DNA of 64,000 nucleotides from Kribbella pratensis (GTDB taxonomy: Bacteria > Actinomycetota > Actinomycetes > Propionibacteriales > Kribbellaceae), in assembly GCF_004365355.1 (NCBI RefSeq), contig NZ_SODP01000001.1, forward strand, positions 62,001-126,000. Reading direction: 5' to 3'. This document shows positions 26,764 through 35,618 of the stretch, one piece after another. Positions within the stretch are counted from its first letter, which is position 1, and each line of letters begins with the position of its first letter. The position numbers were made by a program, and so were the translations under genes. The notes beneath the pieces are model-generated. The model saw only the letters and a list, made by a program, of their open reading frames with translations, did no database searches and was not told the origin of the DNA.

Positions 26764-29655
26764 ATGCGCCGCCCGCGTGTCGTCGTTGCCGGTCTCGTCT
26801 GCGCGGCTGTGATCGCCGCTGGAGCCGTGACTGTCCCATTGACCATTTTCCGTTCCAATCCTGCCGAGGCGGCCGTCACCGCAGAGCAGGGCGAGCTGCT
26901 GGCCCCGTTGTGGGACGACGCGCAGCATCCGTTCACGTCTGTCGGCACCTCTGAGTACTTCGCGTATCGACAGGACCCCTGGAGCGGCGCCAGCAACAAG
27001 AACTGGCAGGTGGCCAGCGTGGCCGACGGGCACATTGTGATTCCCGATGTCTCTTCGGAGTACTCCGGTCCGGCGATGGCCGGAAAGTATTTCGTCAAGG
27101 CGACTTCACCCAGCGTGAGCCAGTACAAATACGAGTACATCGATCCCGCGACGTCGGAATCCAAGGGCACCGTGCTCATCCCGGATTGGGCAGTCTGTTT
27201 GCACGAGGTCGGCGTCGTCTTCCGAACGGTGGACAACGACGTGCAGCACCTCTGGATCCAGCAGCCGGACGGTGCGAAGCGCGAGCTAGCCACCACGCCG
27301 ATCGGGACGCTCGTGTGCATGGACCAGGACGCGCGCCACCTGCTCGTGAAGACGGTGGACGATCTGCGGCTGATCGACGTGCAGACCGGGGCCAGCAAGA
27401 CCATCGCGGCGGTCTCCCCGGAATGGGCGACGCTGACGCCCGGCCGGGTGTTCTGGCGGACTGGGCAGACCGCGACCGGGCAGCAGGTGGCGTGGGCCGA
27501 TCGGGACGGTCAGGCGAGCGGGACCGTCGATGTAGGTTTCACCGAGGATCTGCAGACCCTGGGCGACGACCTCCTCGTGCTCCACAAGACCGCCGCCGAC
27601 TACCAGTACGAGGTACGGCGGATCGCCGCGGCCGACGGCGCGGTGAGCGCACCGCTGCTGACCGATGCCCGCGGTGGCACCGCACTCGACGACGGAACCT
27701 TCCTCGTCGGCCGGCCAACGTCGCTCGACCTCTTGTCCGGCGACGGCGGTCGCCGCGAGGTCATGCCACTGCCCAGGGCGCGCGAGCTGGCCTGGGGCAT
27801 CGGCATGTCCGGAGACCGGGTGGTCGCGTCCTGGATGGACTCGAGCGACATGGCGTTCTTCGACGTCCCGATGTCCGAGATCACGACGACCGCCGGCGCC
27901 GAATGGACACAGCCGAGGACGTCGATTCCCGGCCTGCAGCGCCCGGACGAGCCGTTCCAGCTTTCCGGCGACGTGCTGGTCACGACGCAACGCACCCCCG
28001 GCATCACCCAACCGCAGTACGTGGTGGCGTGGCCCGGCGGACACCGCGACATTCCCATGACTTCTCTGAACACCGTCCGGCTCGGGCGCGGCGGCCGGCT
28101 GCTGACCACCTTCGTCAACGGAGTCGGGGACGTCCTTCAGGACGCACGGACCGGCGCACCGGCCGACGCGGCCGTCAAAGACCGGTCCAAGACGGCTATC
28201 GACGGCACCTGGGTCTGGACCGGGCCGGACAGCACCGGGATTCTCTCCGGCAAGGACACCAGCACCGGTCGGACCAAGACCGTACAGGCCACCGTCCCGC
28301 AGAGCTGCGCGCCGGGCGCCGGCCTGCAGGTTGCTGGTCGCTGGGCGACGTACTGCGGTGTCGTGGTCGACCTGCTCGGAGTGGTGCCAGACCGGACCCT
28401 GACCGTCGGCGAAGGCTGGAGCCGCGTCCTCGGCGACGGCTTCATCGCCTCACTCGCACTGTCACGCGACAACCCGCCGGAGTTGCTCGTCACCGATCTG
28501 AACGACCCAGACTTACCGCACCGCAGCTACGGGTACGTTGCCGCCCAAGCCTGGCGGGACGAGCGGCGAATCATCGCCGAGGCGGGTGCCGAAGATCCGC
28601 GGTTCGCCTACGTCGACAACGCCGAACAGGTCCGTGTCACCAAGGTCGACTGGCTCAAGCCGGCGCCACCGACCACCAGGGCCGACAAGACCGCACCGAC
28701 ACTGACCTCGGCCACGGCCGGGCCGCGGACCTCGCCGACACAGTCGATCGCGTTCAGCTACGCCTTCACCGACCCGACCTCCGACGCGGAGCCGGCCAGC
28801 GGCGTGGCGTCCTACGACGTCCGCATCCAGCAGCGCACCGGCGCCAGCGGCGCGTACGGCGCCTGGAAACAGCAATGGTCCGCCACGACCGCGACCAAGG
28901 TCACCATGACCGCGGCACCAGGAATGGACACCTGCTTCCGGGTACGCGCCACCGACAAGCTCGGCAACGTCAGCCCCTGGAGCGCGTCACAATGCAGCCA
29001 GGTCGACGGCACCAAGCCGACCCTCGCGCGTCTCTCGCCCAGTGACCGGGTCCGGTACACCTCCGCCGTGAAGTTCACCTTCTCCTACAAGGACAACACC
29101 CAATTGGGCTCCTACGACGTGGTGTACCGGACCGCGGGGGCCGGTCGCTCGCTCGGCCCCTGGGTCTTCCCGGCCGCCTGGCAGAAGACGAAAACCCCGT
29201 CGGTGTCGATGACCGTCGCTGGCGGCTCCGACACCTGCTTCATGGTCCGCGCCCGCGACGCGGCCGGAAACCTGACCGCCTGGTCACCACAGGTCTGTAC
29301 GTCGCTGCCACTCGACGACCGCTCGCTCAGCATCACCGGCTCCGTAACCCGGGCCACCACCGCGATGGGCATCTACGGCACCGCCTCGCGCCTCAACAAG
29401 CCCGGTGCGGGCCTGTACCGCACCGGCCAGGTCGGCAACCGGATCGCCGTCGTCGCGCTCAGCGGACCCGGTCAAGGCGCCGTCGACGTCTGGCACGCGG
29501 GCCGCAAACTCGGCCGGATCTCACTCGCCGCGACCAGCTGGAGCAGGCGCACCTACTACCTGCCGGTCACCCCCTACGCCTCCGGCACGGTCTCGATCGT
29601 CTCGGCGAGTACGTCGTACGCCTGGATCGACGGCTTCACCGCGCTACGGTACTGA
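26764..29655 (+). CDS. Large secreted protein, propeller-like with Fn3-type repeats
   Basis: A 963-residue exported protein of unknown function. AGGAG lies 6 bases before the ATG and the N-terminus (about 1-37) is a signal sequence. Residues about 40-625 are made of short repeating beta segments with WxxxD/G-type turns (for example LDDGTFLVGRPTSLDLLSGD), which suggests a beta-propeller. Then follow two related Fn3-like units of about 95 residues, each ending in the pattern DTCFRVRATDKLGN / DTCFMVRARDAAGN, and a C-terminal beta-sandwich of about 100 residues ending in YAWIDGFTALRY. Paired cysteines fit an extracellular protein. A strong hairpin follows the stop. It may be an adhesin or polysaccharide-binding protein; no catalytic motif is visible. 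Confidence 0.85.
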   Translation: MRRPRVVVAGLVCAAVIAAGAVTVPLTIFRSNPAEAAVTAEQGELLAPLWDDAQHPFTSVGTSEYFAYRQDPWSGASNKNWQVASVADGHIVIPDVSSEYSGPAMAGKYFVKATSPSVSQYKYEYIDPATSESKGTVLIPDWAVCLHEVGVVFRTVDNDVQHLWIQQPDGAKRELATTPIGTLVCMDQDARHLLVKTVDDLRLIDVQTGASKTIAAVSPEWATLTPGRVFWRTGQTATGQQVAWADRDGQASGTVDVGFTEDLQTLGDDLLVLHKTAADYQYEVRRIAAADGAVSAPLLTDARGGTALDDGTFLVGRPTSLDLLSGDGGRREVMPLPRARELAWGIGMSGDRVVASWMDSSDMAFFDVPMSEITTTAGAEWTQPRTSIPGLQRPDEPFQLSGDVLVTTQRTPGITQPQYVVAWPGGHRDIPMTSLNTVRLGRGGRLLTTFVNGVGDVLQDARTGAPADAAVKDRSKTAIDGTWVWTGPDSTGILSGKDTSTGRTKTVQATVPQSCAPGAGLQVAGRWATYCGVVVDLLGVVPDRTLTVGEGWSRVLGDGFIASLALSRDNPPELLVTDLNDPDLPHRSYGYVAAQAWRDERRIIAEAGAEDPRFAYVDNAEQVRVTKVDWLKPAPPTTRADKTAPTLTSATAGPRTSPTQSIAFSYAFTDPTSDAEPASGVASYDVRIQQRTGASGAYGAWKQQWSATTATKVTMTAAPGMDTCFRVRATDKLGNVSPWSASQCSQVDGTKPTLARLSPSDRVRYTSAVKFTFSYKDNTQLGSYDVVYRTAGAGRSLGPWVFPAAWQKTKTPSVSMTVAGGSDTCFMVRARDAAGNLTAWSPQVCTSLPLDDRSLSITGSVTRATTAMGIYGTASRLNKPGAGLYRTGQVGNRIAVVALSGPGQGAVDVWHAGRKLGRISLAATSWSRRTYYLPVTPYASGTVSIVSASTSYAWIDGFTALRY

Positions 29656-29673
29656 AAACCCCCGAAAACAAAC

Positions 29674-29700
29674 GGACTGCGCCGATGGGCGGCGCAGTCC
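29674..29700 (+). terminator. Hairpin terminator after the secreted protein gene
   Basis: ggactgcgcc at 29674-29683 pairs perfectly with ggcgcagtcc at 29691-29700 across a 7-base loop, 18 bases after the stop codon. There is no T-run, as is usual in high-GC actinobacteria. Confidence 0.7.
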
Positions 29701-29798
29701 CAATCGGAGAGGATGTCAGGTCATCCGGCCGGGTTGCCGTTGTGAAACCAGGTCACGGTGACCGTCTGCCCTTCCAGCCGGGGGTAGAAGCGACAGCC

Positions 29799-30350
29799 TC
29801 AAGAACCACTCCTTGTCGATCGGCCTGGAACTCCAGGCGGCGGTATCGATTCCTCGAGGAATAGCCAGTTCGGAAGAACGGCCGAGCCCCGTTCACCGCC
29901 TGGAGCCGAGCCTGCGGTGCCCTCCCGGTGCCAAACCCCGGCCAGCGCGGCGCATGTCAAGACTCGGCTTGCCGATCCCGCAGGGACGCCGCAGGCGCTC
30001 TTTATGTAGGTCGTGGTAGCCGTACGATCGAGCGGCGTGGGGGCGGGCTTCTTGCCGTTCTTGCCACGCGCCTTGCCGAACGCACTCCACCAGCCCATGG
30101 CCGAACAGATCCGCCACGCGGTTCGATCCGCCATCGGCTCACCGGCATCGCGGGCCTCGTCGACCAGGAACCGGTAGCCGAACTCCGGGTCATCGCGGTG
30201 AGCGTCGAACAACGCGTTGGCCCGGTAGGCCTGCTCGAGCTCGGCAGTGGTGACCGGCCTGGCCAGCCACCGGTAATACGGCTGGCGAGCGATCTTGAGT
30301 ACCCGGCACGTCACCGCGACAGGGATCCCGTCAGCGGCCAGCTCGCTCAC
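29799..30350 (-). pseudogene. IS3-family transposase OrfB, truncated
   Basis: The frame opens with GTG 30350 overlapping the OrfA stop and reads VSELAADGIPVAVTCRVLKI, then QPYYRWLARP and GYRFLVDEAR, the N-terminal HTH-like part of IS3-family OrfB. Similarity ends near WWSAFGKARGKNGKKPAP (about 30030), exactly before the integrase-type DDE catalytic core, and the rest of the frame is unrelated sequence. The catalytic domain is missing, so the element cannot move itself. At 29719-29790 the minus strand holds a small orphan coding end (YPRLEGQTVTVTWFHNGNPA), which looks like the tail of a gene that was cut. Confidence 0.75.
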
Positions 30351-30655
30351 GAGCGGGTAGAGCCTTTTCCCGGAAGACTGGCCTGGGACAGATACGCCGC
30401 CGCCCGGCGCAACACCTCATTCTCCTGCTCCAGCAGCTTGATCCGCCGACGCGCCTCGCGCAGCTCGGCCGACTCACCACCAGACACACCCGGCTTGACG
30501 CCCTCGTCGATCTCAGCCTGTCGCAGCCACTTGAACAGCGTCATCGGATGGACCCCGAAGTCCTTGGCGACCTGCTCGACTGTGACTCCGGGTCCCCGAT
30601 CGCGAGCCACGCGAACGACGTCATCACGGAACTCACGTGGGTAAGGCTTGGGCAC
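30347..30655 (-). CDS. IS3-family transposase OrfA
   Basis: A 102-residue DNA-binding subunit. GTG 30655 gives the typical start VPKPYPREFRDDVVRVARDR, followed by the helix-turn-helix VTVEQVAKDFGVHPMTLFKW and a C-terminal leucine-zipper-like coil RRIKLLEQENEVLRRAAAYL. It ends in TGA overlapping the OrfB start. Normally OrfA and OrfB are joined by frameshifting to form the active transposase. As OrfB lacks its catalytic part here, this intact OrfA is left without a partner. Confidence 0.8.
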   Translation of the reverse strand: MPKPYPREFRDDVVRVARDRGPGVTVEQVAKDFGVHPMTLFKWLRQAEIDEGVKPGVSGGESAELREARRRIKLLEQENEVLRRAAAYLSQASLPGKGSTRS

Positions 30656-30806
30656 AGCAACATCCTTCCAGGCCACCTCTCGGCAAGCCATTTCAGATGT
30701 CACCTACTCGTGCAGCAGACCCACCTACTGCACGCCGGTACTGCAGACAGTGAAGCCCAGAACTCCTGATGTGCGGGCGATCCGCAATTTGCACGATGAT
30801 GGGCAT

Positions 30807-31292
30807 ATGTGGGTTCGGCTGATGGACTGGATGATCGCCGACGGGGAGCGATCGTTGCCAGGCGTCGGCTTGCTGCTCACTGGTGTGGGTCTACGGGTGC
30901 GTGGCGAAGTGACTGCTGCGCGACCCGACTCGCCAGATGAAATCGTCGAGGCTCAGAAGGCGCATCCACATGAGGTCATGTATCGGCTGACGGGCCGAGC
31001 GGGTGCGCCCAGGGACTTTGACGTGGACACCGGACAGGGCGGACGGCATGCGGGCGCTGAGTTCGTGCTAACAGTCGGGTCTGACCGATACCAAGTGCAA
31101 ACGGACGGCTGGGCACGTGATGTGCCGACAGGGTCTCGGGTGACGGTGACAGGACGCCTAACGGTGGTCGGCGAGTACGAGTGGGAGGCATTCGCGCTCA
31201 GCGAATCGCGGGCCGACTGGCTCGTGAAGGCGGTCGCACCAGCCGATAGCGACGACACCATGCTCGACCTCGTCGCGCCGTCAAACGGCTAG
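30807..31292 (+). CDS. Hypothetical protein of the element
   Basis: A 161-residue soluble protein starting MWVRLMDWMIADGERSLPGV. A central segment (about 40-110) holds mixed charged strands, and the C-terminal half PTGSRVTVTGRLTVVGEYEW suggests an OB-like or small beta-barrel domain. The upstream frame has no family-like sequence, so the internal ATG 30807 is preferred. I do not recognise the family. It lies alone between the IS3 remnant and the integrase; an accessory, immunity or maintenance role is possible but not shown. Confidence 0.6.
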   Translation: MWVRLMDWMIADGERSLPGVGLLLTGVGLRVRGEVTAARPDSPDEIVEAQKAHPHEVMYRLTGRAGAPRDFDVDTGQGGRHAGAEFVLTVGSDRYQVQTDGWARDVPTGSRVTVTGRLTVVGEYEWEAFALSESRADWLVKAVAPADSDDTMLDLVAPSNG

Positions 31293-31513
31293 GCGAAAGT
31301 CCGGATCTGCCGCGTTGGGCGCCCGGCGGACCGCGATGCCGGACGATCGGCCCCGAGCGACGTCGAGTCTGGTTTAGCCCTTCTACGTCGCGGACAGTGT
31401 CCACGGCGCAACCGCCCAGGTCACCCACCGAATCTCAGTTCAGGGCTTAAGGGAACCTATGTTCTAGTCGATGGATCGGGTGGCATGGCGGAGGCGGGGC
31501 CTCGGGGCAGTTC

Positions 31514-32944
31514 CTAGAGGAAGTCAGGGTCGGTGAAGGCATGTTCGAGGGCGTCAGCGGCGGCTGGATTGGCGGCTTGGCGGCCCATGTAGACATCCTG
31601 GGTGATCGAGACCTTGGCTTGGCCTAGCTGGTCGGCGATTTGGCGGGCGGTGTGGCCGGCTTGGTCGAGTGCGGTGGCGGTGGTTTTGCGAAGGGCGTGG
31701 GACTTGATCCACGCGAGTTTGTCCGACTCTGCTGGTCGGGTGGCTTCGTCGACCTGGGTGAGTAGGTCTGGGTGCTCGTCGAGAGCGATCTTGTAGGTGC
31801 TGACTAGTTCCGCGACCAGTTGACGGTCGACTTTGATGCGGCCGGTCTCGAGGAGTTCGACTCTGGTTTGGGGCCAGGTGAGCAGTTCCGCGACCTGTTG
31901 GCGGGACATGCCGGCGTCGCGGCGGAGGGCTCGGAGGGTGAGGCCTAGATCGCGGCGGGCGGTGCTTCCGACCGGTGACAGTACGTCGCGGAGGGCTCGG
32001 CGGGTGTTGGAGGGGTCTCGGTAGCCGCCATGGGTATCGGAGAAGATCGGGTCATCGAGCCGGATGCCGGCGGCATGGCGCATGCGCAGCACCGCGACGG
32101 CCCAGTTGGGGAGATGGAGGATGCGTACGCCGGCCTTGGACTTGGTGGCCTTGCGGATCAGGCCCACGCCGCGGAGGCGGGCGATGGTGTGGGTGATCTC
32201 TACAGTGCCGGCTTCGACGTCGACCTGGGACCAGAGGACGGCGAGGGATTCGCCGATGCGGACGCCGGTGCCGAGCATGAAGGTCGCCAGGTCGGGGAGG
32301 TCAGCGCGAACGGCGTAATCGTTCGTGGCGAGGTGCTTGCGGAGCAGGGTGACTTGTTCGGCGGTGAGGGCCCTGGGTGGGTTCGCGGCGGGGGCTTCGA
32401 TGGAGTCGATCTCGCGGACCGGGTTGTAGGAGATGGCGCCGAACTGGACGGCGATTCTCATCATGCCGGACAGGACGGCGCGGCAGGTTTTGGCGGTGGG
32501 GGCGCCAGCGCGGTGCTTGATCTTGGTGATGGCGGTGTCGAGGCGTTGGGTGGTGGCCTCACCGATACGGAGTTCGGCCAGGGCGGGGCGGATGTGGTTC
32601 TTGATGACGCGTCGGTAGGTCTCGAGGGAGGTCGGGGATCGCTTGCCATCTGCGACGCGTTCTTCGAACTTCTTCTCCCACAGGTCGATGAGGTGGGAGA
32701 TCTTGTGCATTGCGGTTAGCTCGCCGGACTGATTGGTTCTGGCCCGGTCCTGGAGCTTCTTCAGCAGGGCGCGTTCGGCCGCCGTTTTGGTCTTGCCGAA
32801 CGCGAAGACCAGGCGGACGTGACCGTCGTGATCTCGGAACTTCGCCTTGGAACGGTAGGCGGCGGGCTTGCCCTTGTTGTCAGTTCTCTCAACGCTGGTG
32901 GAGATGCTTCCCCAGGTTCCGATGGGAAGTGGGGGCCTCGGTAT
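31514..32944 (-). CDS. Tyrosine recombinase (integrase) with inserted XRE helix-turn-helix
   Basis: Site-specific recombinase that would integrate and excise the element at tRNA-Lys. Read from ATA 32944, by alignment with MSRPPLPLGTWG of the broken copy, it has 476 residues. An arm-binding domain spans about 10-75, the core-binding domain about 80-185, and the catalytic domain has Arg229 (GTGVRIGES), His416/Arg419 (SHALRKT) and the nucleophile Tyr452 (QDVYMGR). The histidine usual in LGH is Gln442 (QLGQAKVS). Between Arg229 and His416 an XRE-like HTH is inserted, about residues 335-387 (LTLRALRRDAGMSRQQVAEL to LETGRIKVDRQLV). No ATG, GTG or TTG is in frame between the upstream TGA and ATG 32710. 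That ATG would remove the arm-binding domain, so either ATA is used or the start has been lost. Confidence 0.82.
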   Translation of the reverse strand: MPRPPLPIGTWGSISTSVERTDNKGKPAAYRSKAKFRDHDGHVRLVFAFGKTKTAAERALLKKLQDRARTNQSGELTAMHKISHLIDLWEKKFEERVADGKRSPTSLETYRRVIKNHIRPALAELRIGEATTQRLDTAITKIKHRAGAPTAKTCRAVLSGMMRIAVQFGAISYNPVREIDSIEAPAANPPRALTAEQVTLLRKHLATNDYAVRADLPDLATFMLGTGVRIGESLAVLWSQVDVEAGTVEITHTIARLRGVGLIRKATKSKAGVRILHLPNWAVAVLRMRHAAGIRLDDPIFSDTHGGYRDPSNTRRALRDVLSPVGSTARRDLGLTLRALRRDAGMSRQQVAELLTWPQTRVELLETGRIKVDRQLVAELVSTYKIALDEHPDLLTQVDEATRPAESDKLAWIKSHALRKTTATALDQAGHTARQIADQLGQAKVSITQDVYMGRQAANPAAADALEHAFTDPDFL

Positions 32945-33157
32945 GTCATGCCTCCAACCGTGGTGATGGTTGGCTGCTCAACGCCGGTCGCGGCAGGGAA
33001 TCCGAGAATCTGGCAGTGATGCGAACCGATGTGATGTGACGCACAGTCACGGTAATGCTGCGTGCGCGGGGCCGACTCGGAGTCGAGGACGTGAGCCTGC
33101 TGCGAAGGCAACTTTCAGGAAAGAGGAACGTAAAGGGTCCGTGCCAGACATGAAGAG

Positions 33158-33183
33158 GCCCAGGGCACCTTCGTGACCTGGGC
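33158..33183. terminator. Hairpin downstream of tRNA-Lys
   Basis: gcccagg-g-cac (33158-33168) pairs with gtg-a-cctgggc (33173-33183), one internal mismatch and a 4-base loop, directly after the tRNA 3' end on the minus strand. Read on the plus strand it is followed by TTTTG. A near copy sits at about 12585-12610 beside the left att site. Confidence 0.55.
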
Positions 33184-33185
33184 TT

Positions 33186-33261
<76 letters not shown>

Positions 33262-33320
33262 ATTTCTTGCTTTCGAACGAAGAGGATCGTAGCAGGGCTG
33301 TGGGGGAGATGCGAAATCGG

Positions 33321-34868
33321 TTAGCGGGTGAGGATGGTCATGGCGGCGTTGTGGCCTCCGAGGCCGGAGACGGCGCCGCCGCGGCGGGCGCCGGAGCCGC
33401 AGATCAGGAGGTTGGCGGCGTCGGTTTCGGTGCCCCAGCGGCCGGCTTCGGAGGGGTCGGTGACCCAGGGCCATTGGAGGTCGCCGTGGAAGATGTGGCC
33501 GCCGGGCATGCCGACGGATGCCTCGATGTCGTACGGCGTTTTGGCCTCGATGCAGAGGTTGCCGTCGGCGTCGCGGGCGATGCAGTCCTCGAGCGGCTCG
33601 GCGAGGTACGACTCGAGGCCGGCCAGGACGCGGCGGGTGGCTTCGGTGCGGACAGCATCGTTGTCCGAGGCAAACAATCGGGCCGGGAAGTGGACGCCGA
33701 AGACCGTCAGGGTCTGGTGGCCGGAGGCAATCAGTTCGGGGGACAGGATGGTCGGATCGGTGAGGGAGTGGCAGTACACCTCGGACGGCGGCACGGCCGG
33801 CAGCTCACCGCGCAGAGCGGACTGGTATGCCGACTCGAGCTGGCTGTAGTCCTCGTCGATGTGGAACGTGCCGGAGAACGCGCGTGCCGGGTCGTCGCCG
33901 GTCTTCAGGGCCGGCAGACGACGCAGCAGGAGGTTGATCTTCAGCTGCGACCCCTCTGGCCTCTCCACGCCGGTCTGGCCACGCAGCGCAGCCAGCGTCG
34001 ACGGTGCGACGTTCGACAGCACCCAGGAGCAGTCCACAGACCGCTCACCGTCGCCGCCGAGCCAGGTGACCGAGCCGCGTACGCCGTCCACCTCGACAGC
34101 GGTCACTGACGAGTTGGTGACGAGTGCGGCACCTGCGCGCCGGGCCGCGGCGGCGAGCGCATCGGTGACCGCGCCCATGCCGCCAACAGGCACTCGCCAC
34201 TCACCAGTGCCGTTGCCGATGAGGTGATAGAGGAAGCACCGGTTCTGGATCAGGGAGTTGTCGTGCAGTCCGGCGAACGTACCGATGACGCCGTCCGTCG
34301 CGACGACCCCACGGACGGTGTCGTCGGCGAAACGCCGTTCGATGGTCTCGCCGAGCGGCCGCTCCACCAGTTCGTCCCAGAGCGCGCCGTCGACACGGGC
34401 ACGCATGTCATCAGCGGTCTGGAGCGGTTCGAGCAGTGTGGGTGCGACAGCCTCGGCCAGCGAGCTCACCGAGCCGTAGAAGTCCGCCCAGGCCTCGTAC
34501 TCCGTGTCGCCACCGGTCAGCGCCCGGAACGACTCACGGGTGACCGCACCCTCCGGTCGCTCCACCATCAGGCCGACGTCGCGGCCGGAACGGCGTACCG
34601 GCGTGTACGACGCGACCGCGCGCGAGCGGAGGTCCAGACCGAGGCCAAGGTCGGCAACGACCTTGTCGGGCAGCAGGCTGACCAGATACGAGTACCGGGA
34701 CAGGCGGGCGTCCACACCCGGGAACACGCGCTCGCTGACCGCTGCGCCACCGGTGTGCGCCTGCTGCTCGAGGACGAGGGTGGACAGCCCGGACTGGGCC
34801 AGATACGTGGCGGCGACGAGGCCATTGTGCCCCCCGCCGACTATGACGACGTCGTAGAAGTCCTTCAT
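33321..34868 (-). CDS. FAD-dependent oxidoreductase, phytoene desaturase/PYROXD2-like
   Basis: A 515-residue flavoprotein. The N-terminal dinucleotide fold VVIVGGGHNGLVAATYLAQS lies at about 6-25, and the C-terminal FAD motif near 480-505 reads LLICGSGARRGGAVSGLGGH. Overall it looks like the NAD(P)/FAD-dependent amine- or carotene-oxidoreductase group related to PYROXD2, not true phytoene desaturase, and the substrate is unknown. The start ATG 34868 overlaps the stop of tenA (ATGA), so the two are translationally coupled. The longer upstream frame shadows tenA. Coupling to a thiamin salvage gene is the only clue to its role. Confidence 0.85.
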   Translation of the reverse strand: MKDFYDVVIVGGGHNGLVAATYLAQSGLSTLVLEQQAHTGGAAVSERVFPGVDARLSRYSYLVSLLPDKVVADLGLGLDLRSRAVASYTPVRRSGRDVGLMVERPEGAVTRESFRALTGGDTEYEAWADFYGSVSSLAEAVAPTLLEPLQTADDMRARVDGALWDELVERPLGETIERRFADDTVRGVVATDGVIGTFAGLHDNSLIQNRCFLYHLIGNGTGEWRVPVGGMGAVTDALAAAARRAGAALVTNSSVTAVEVDGVRGSVTWLGGDGERSVDCSWVLSNVAPSTLAALRGQTGVERPEGSQLKINLLLRRLPALKTGDDPARAFSGTFHIDEDYSQLESAYQSALRGELPAVPPSEVYCHSLTDPTILSPELIASGHQTLTVFGVHFPARLFASDNDAVRTEATRRVLAGLESYLAEPLEDCIARDADGNLCIEAKTPYDIEASVGMPGGHIFHGDLQWPWVTDPSEAGRWGTETDAANLLICGSGARRGGAVSGLGGHNAAMTILTR

Positions 34869-35527
34869 CCCACCGGCCAATCGAGCTCGTGATAAGCGGC
34901 GTCCCAGAACATCCATTCGTAGCGGCACGCCATCGCGAAGTGCTGATGACAACGGTCCCGCTCCGCGGCTCCCACGTCCAGTCCGTCTGTCACGGCGAGC
35001 ACCTGCTCGACGACCACGTCGAACTCCTCCGAGCCGTACGTCTCGATCCACCGGCGGTACAGCGGGTCCGGTGAAGACCGTTTGAGCAACTCCCGCCCGA
35101 CGTCGCGGTAGATCCAGTAGCAGGGCAGTACGGCGGCCACGGCCTCGGCGTACGTACCGGTGGCGCACACAGCGGTCAGATAGGACATGTACGCCGTTGT
35201 GGTCGGACCCGAGCCGGCTGCGTCGACGTCCTCGGCGGTGATGCCCAGTGACTCCAGCAGGGACGTGTGCAGCTCCCGCTCGACCGCGATGGCGTTGGCG
35301 GCGTGCAGCGCGAACATGCTGACAGCGTCTTCATCCGGAGCGCGCCCTGCGACCAGGCTGAGCGCCCGCGAGTACGCGCGCAGGTAGTGGCTGTCCTGGA
35401 TGATGAAGTACCGGAACGCGTCGTGGTTCAGGGTCCCGTCGGTCAGGCCGGTGATGAACGGGTGCCGGACTATCTCGTCGTACACCGAGGCGGCACCGCG
35501 GTCCCACAGCTCGCCGGAAAACGTCAT
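34865..35527 (-). CDS. tenA: TenA-family thiaminase II / aminopyrimidine aminohydrolase
   Basis: A 220-residue all-helical enzyme that hydrolyses aminopyrimidines in thiamin salvage. The hallmark YFIIQDSHYLRAYSRAL contains the active-site Asp45, the catalytic Cys136 is in AAVLPCYWIY, and the C-terminal glutamate region reads CRYEWMFWDAAYHE. Full family length. GAGGAG precedes ATG 35527. First gene of a two-gene unit with the FAD oxidoreductase. No thiamin riboswitch is apparent in the 90 bases between it and the divergent aminotransferase gene. Confidence 0.92.
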   Translation of the reverse strand: MTFSGELWDRGAASVYDEIVRHPFITGLTDGTLNHDAFRYFIIQDSHYLRAYSRALSLVAGRAPDEDAVSMFALHAANAIAVERELHTSLLESLGITAEDVDAAGSGPTTTAYMSYLTAVCATGTYAEAVAAVLPCYWIYRDVGRELLKRSSPDPLYRRWIETYGSEEFDVVVEQVLAVTDGLDVGAAERDRCHQHFAMACRYEWMFWDAAYHELDWPVG

Positions 35528-35618
35528 CCCAACTCCTCGCCGTTGAATGCGACCGACCTTATCCACAGACGCGGCGACGGCACGAGACGAACGTCACTCG
35601 TGCGCCGTACTCTGAGGC

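Noticed and set aside
35528..35618. Thiamin (TPP) riboswitch before tenA
   Set aside because: The upstream space is only about 90 bases and shared with a divergent promoter; I see no conserved thi-box segments.
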